The translations under genes were made by a program, and so were the position numbers. Below the pieces are notes generated by a model. It was not told where the DNA came from, ran no database searches, and saw nothing but the letters and a program-made list of their open reading frames with translations. A stretch of 64,000 bases of DNA from Sulfurirhabdus autotrophica (lineage in GTDB: Bacteria; Pseudomonadota; Gammaproteobacteria; Burkholderiales; SMCO01): NCBI RefSeq assembly GCF_004346685.1, contig NZ_SMCO01000018.1, positions 1 through 64,000 on the forward strand. The letters are read 5' to 3'. Of the stretch, positions 62,110-64,000 are shown piece after piece; the first letter of the stretch is position 1; the number at the start of each line of letters is the position of its first letter.

Positions 62110-63306
62110 TCAAGCCTTGGAAGCGGCAGCAACTTTTGGCGGTATACGTTCGATGAGGCGTGGGTCAAATGGTTTTGGAAGAATGTATTCTCTGCCAAAA
62201 GCCAATGAAGTGAGGTTGTACGCTTTAAGTACTTCCTCCGGGACAGGCTCTTTGGCTAAATCCGCCAAGGCCTTCACAGCGGCAATTTGCATTGCCTCGG
62301 TGATTTCTTTTGCTCGGGCATCCAGTGCACCCCGGAAAATAAAAGGAAATCCCAGTACATTGTTAACCTGATTGGGGTAGTCCGAGCGACCGGTAGCCAT
62401 AATCAGATCATCTCTGGCGGCATGTGCAGCAGCGGGCAGGATTTCTGGATCAGGATTAGCGAGGGCAAATACGACAGGTTTCGGTGCCATGGCCTGCAGC
62501 ATTTCCGCTGTTACCAGATTCGGGCCGGAAACGCCGATAAAGACGTCAGCACCGGTCATGGCATCGGATAGGGTGCGTTTTGCTGTTTTACACGCAAATT
62601 CCTGCTTGTAGCTATTCAGGTCGGTGCGCTCATTATGGATTACCCCTTTGCTGTCAACTAACAGGATATTTTCCGCTTTAGCACCCATGGACATAAGCAA
62701 ACGCATGGAAGCAAGTCCGGCCGCTCCAGCACCAAGACAGACAATTTGAACGCTTTCCAACTGCTTGCTCTGAACTTCCAATGCATTGATCAGGCCTGCA
62801 CAGATAATCACAGCCGTGCCATGCTGATCGTCATGAAAAACCGGAATATCCAGGCGCTCACGCAGGGCTTTTTCAATCACAAAGCAGTGTGGCGCTGCGA
62901 TATCTTCTAGGTTAATACCACCAAATGTAGGCGAAATGTTGACCACGGTTTCAATGAAAGCCTCTACGCTGGGTGCATTGACCTCGATATCGAATACATC
63001 AATACCCGCAAAACGTTTGAACAGAATGCCTTTGCCTTCCATCACCGGCTTGCTGGCCAGCGGTCCGAGGTTGCCTAGCCCGAGAATAGCCGTGCCATCG
63101 CTAATGACGGCAACCAGATTACCTTTGTTGGTGTAGCGGTAGGCATTTTCCGGATCTTTGGCAATTTCCCGAACTGGTTCTGCAACGCCTGGACTGTAGG
63201 CAAGGGACAGATCATCCGCTGTGGCACAAGGTTTGCTTGATTCCACCGACAATTTACCGGGCTTGGGAAACTCATGATAGGCAAGGGCCTGTTCGCGTTT
63301 GTTCAT
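62110..63306 (-). CDS. maeB: Malic enzyme, short (no phosphotransacetylase domain)
   Basis: A 398-residue malate dehydrogenase (oxaloacetate-decarboxylating), forming pyruvate and NAD(P)H. Conserved parts are LAYSPGVAEPVREIA with the catalytic Tyr, VISDGTAILGLGNLGP, INLEDIAAP, FHDDQHGTAVI and the nucleotide site GAGAAGLASM. GRSDYPNQVNNVLGFPFIFRGALD closes the active site. MaeB-type enzymes usually carry a C-terminal Pta-like domain of about 330 residues; it is absent, so this is the short form. Cofactor preference is unclear. Confidence 0.93.
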   Translation of the reverse strand: MNKREQALAYHEFPKPGKLSVESSKPCATADDLSLAYSPGVAEPVREIAKDPENAYRYTNKGNLVAVISDGTAILGLGNLGPLASKPVMEGKGILFKRFAGIDVFDIEVNAPSVEAFIETVVNISPTFGGINLEDIAAPHCFVIEKALRERLDIPVFHDDQHGTAVIICAGLINALEVQSKQLESVQIVCLGAGAAGLASMRLLMSMGAKAENILLVDSKGVIHNERTDLNSYKQEFACKTAKRTLSDAMTGADVFIGVSGPNLVTAEMLQAMAPKPVVFALANPDPEILPAAAHAARDDLIMATGRSDYPNQVNNVLGFPFIFRGALDARAKEITEAMQIAAVKALADLAKEPVPEEVLKAYNLTSLAFGREYILPKPFDPRLIERIPPKVAAASKA

Positions 63307-63320
63307 GATCTATATTTTAC

Positions 63321-63623
63321 CTATTGAACGATGTTTAATGTTTGACCGGCTTGCCTGCCTAATTCAGGAACAAACAGGGCGTAGTGTGTGCTGCCAATGC
63401 AGGCTGCAACAAGTTCTATCTCAAGGCCCGATATGGTCGCCAGGGTATCAGTATGGTATTCCTGCGATATTTCGGTATGAGTTTGACGCCCTATAAAAAT
63501 TTCCTCGGATTTCGACTTCACGGTGGACTTAGGTCGATCGCAGATTTGGTTTTGCGCACGATCGGTTAATACCGCAAAGGAAAACAGAGCAGGATTCAAC
63601 AAAGATGTGGGGCTAAATTTCAT
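63321..63623 (-). CDS. Doubtful small ORF upstream of the malic enzyme
   Basis: A 100-residue frame ending 14 nt before the malic enzyme start, so operon-like in spacing. The sequence (for example ISQEYHTDTLATISGLEIELVAACIG) has reasonable composition, but no family was recognised and there is no ribosome-binding site. Overlapping plus-strand frames are also open. Without it, the 430-bp gap between malic enzyme and rpmE is non-coding. Confidence 0.3.
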   Translation of the reverse strand: MKFSPTSLLNPALFSFAVLTDRAQNQICDRPKSTVKSKSEEIFIGRQTHTEISQEYHTDTLATISGLEIELVAACIGSTHYALFVPELGRQAGQTLNIVQ

Positions 63624-63685
63624 AGGCGACTATTGTAACTTGTGCAGTTGCCGGATAAAAGAGAGAAATCTTCGAACTGGAAAAC

Positions 63686-63711
63686 AAAAAGGCAGCTTAC
63701 GCTGCCTTTTT
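63686..63711. terminator. Rho-independent terminator of rpmE (bidirectional)
   Basis: AAAAAGGCAGC (63686-63696) pairs perfectly with GCTGCCTTTTT (63701-63711) around TTAC. On the minus strand a T-run follows the stem, 24 nt after the rpmE stop. The A/T symmetry would let it act in both directions. Confidence 0.92.
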
Positions 63712-63734
63712 GTGGTTCACGCATAGCGTGAAAA

Positions 63735-63938
63735 TTACTTCATTGCATACTTCTGACGGAATTTCTCAACACGGCCAGCGGTATCAACAACACGTTGTTT
63801 ACCAGTATAGAATGGATGACACTGTGAGCAAACCTCAATGTGCAGGTCTTTACCCATGGTAGAACGGGTTTTGAACGTGCTGCCGCAGCTGCATGCCACA
63901 TTGATTTCGGTATAGTTTGGGTGAATTTCTGGTTTCAT
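63735..63938 (-). CDS. rpmE: 50S ribosomal protein L31 (zinc-binding form)
   Basis: A 67-residue ribosomal protein L31. Zinc ligands C16 and C18 (ACSCGS) and C37 and C40 ([13 protein letters not shown]) make it the C+ type, which also serves as a zinc store replaced by the C- paralogue in starvation. The end [11 protein letters not shown] is normal. It is followed by a strong terminator. No neighbouring gene is complete beyond 63938. Confidence 0.96.
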   Translation of the reverse strand: MKPEIHPNYTEINVACSCGSTFKTRSTMGKDLHIEVCSQCHPFYTGKQRVVDTAGRVEKFRQKYAMK

Positions 63939-64000
63939 AAGTTTTGTCCTTGACGAATCACGCCACCAGCTAAGCGGCAGGAGCCCGTTAAAAATCGTGA

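Noticed and set aside
63299-63496. Plus-strand frame upstream of the malic enzyme
   Set aside because: No ribosome-binding site or family similarity; it overlaps other open frames in a probable non-coding region.
1-64000. tRNA, rRNA, CRISPR array or prophage
   Set aside because: No cloverleaf-like gene, rRNA segment, regularly spaced direct repeats or phage structural/integrase genes were recognised on either strand.

Overview
The window looks like a chromosomal segment of a betaproteobacterium, most likely within Nitrosomonadales or a relative (inference). The basis is the betaproteobacterial-style lutABC, liv, glcDEF and ettA genes, a LivM-LivG fusion, moderate GC content and dense two-strand packing. 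An autotroph or C1/C2-metabolising lifestyle would fit the glycolate/glycerate genes and hypE, but no Calvin-cycle or methanol genes lie here. No tRNA, rRNA, CRISPR array or phage module was seen.

Layout. 0.3-8.8 kb: housekeeping and envelope genes (CorA, a TlpA-like thioredoxin, DUF924, glutathione reductase, lipoproteins, DUF302, DUF1615) and a lone MerB-family protein. 8.8-18.6 kb: a two-partner secretion island (FhaC-type transporter and a 2367-residue FhaB/CdiA-type exoprotein). It is bracketed by a decayed copy of the 3' end of ettA on the left and the intact ettA on the right. 18.6-24.1 kb: ettA, a WbuC-type cupin, dsbB, a lone hypE and pbpG. 24.1-36.5 kb: a catabolic block with an IclR regulator divergent from lutABC, a branched-chain amino-acid-type ABC transporter, a peroxiredoxin-like protein, an MFS carrier and mmsA. 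36.7-41.7 kb: a small eRF1-like protein, a PhoPQ-like two-component system with a PepSY protein, a glycine-zipper protein and a secreted beta-helix-like protein.

41.8-45.8 kb is an accessory patch. It holds three remnants of one IS1182-type transposase and five small minus-strand genes. Two attC-like sites and several GTTRRRY-like gene-end junctions resemble an integron cassette array without an integrase (CALIN-like).

46.1-59.1 kb: a pentapeptide-repeat membrane protein, then a plus-strand C2/C3/C4-acid cluster. It encodes a tartronate-semialdehyde-reductase-type enzyme, a D-2-hydroxyacid dehydrogenase, glycerate kinase, an unusual phosphoketolase-like ThDP enzyme, a DUF1537 four-carbon acid-sugar kinase and glycolate oxidase GlcDEF. 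The reactions would run glycolate to glyoxylate, then to tartronate semialdehyde/glycerate and phosphoglycerate, but no glyoxylate carboligase is present. The ThDP enzyme sits where that step would be and is the best candidate here for undescribed biochemistry. 59.1-64 kb: mobA, an ArnT-like glycosyltransferase, a short malic enzyme and rpmE.

Three copies of a CGCAGAGGCG inverted-repeat element and several perfect intergenic palindromes are scattered through the right half.
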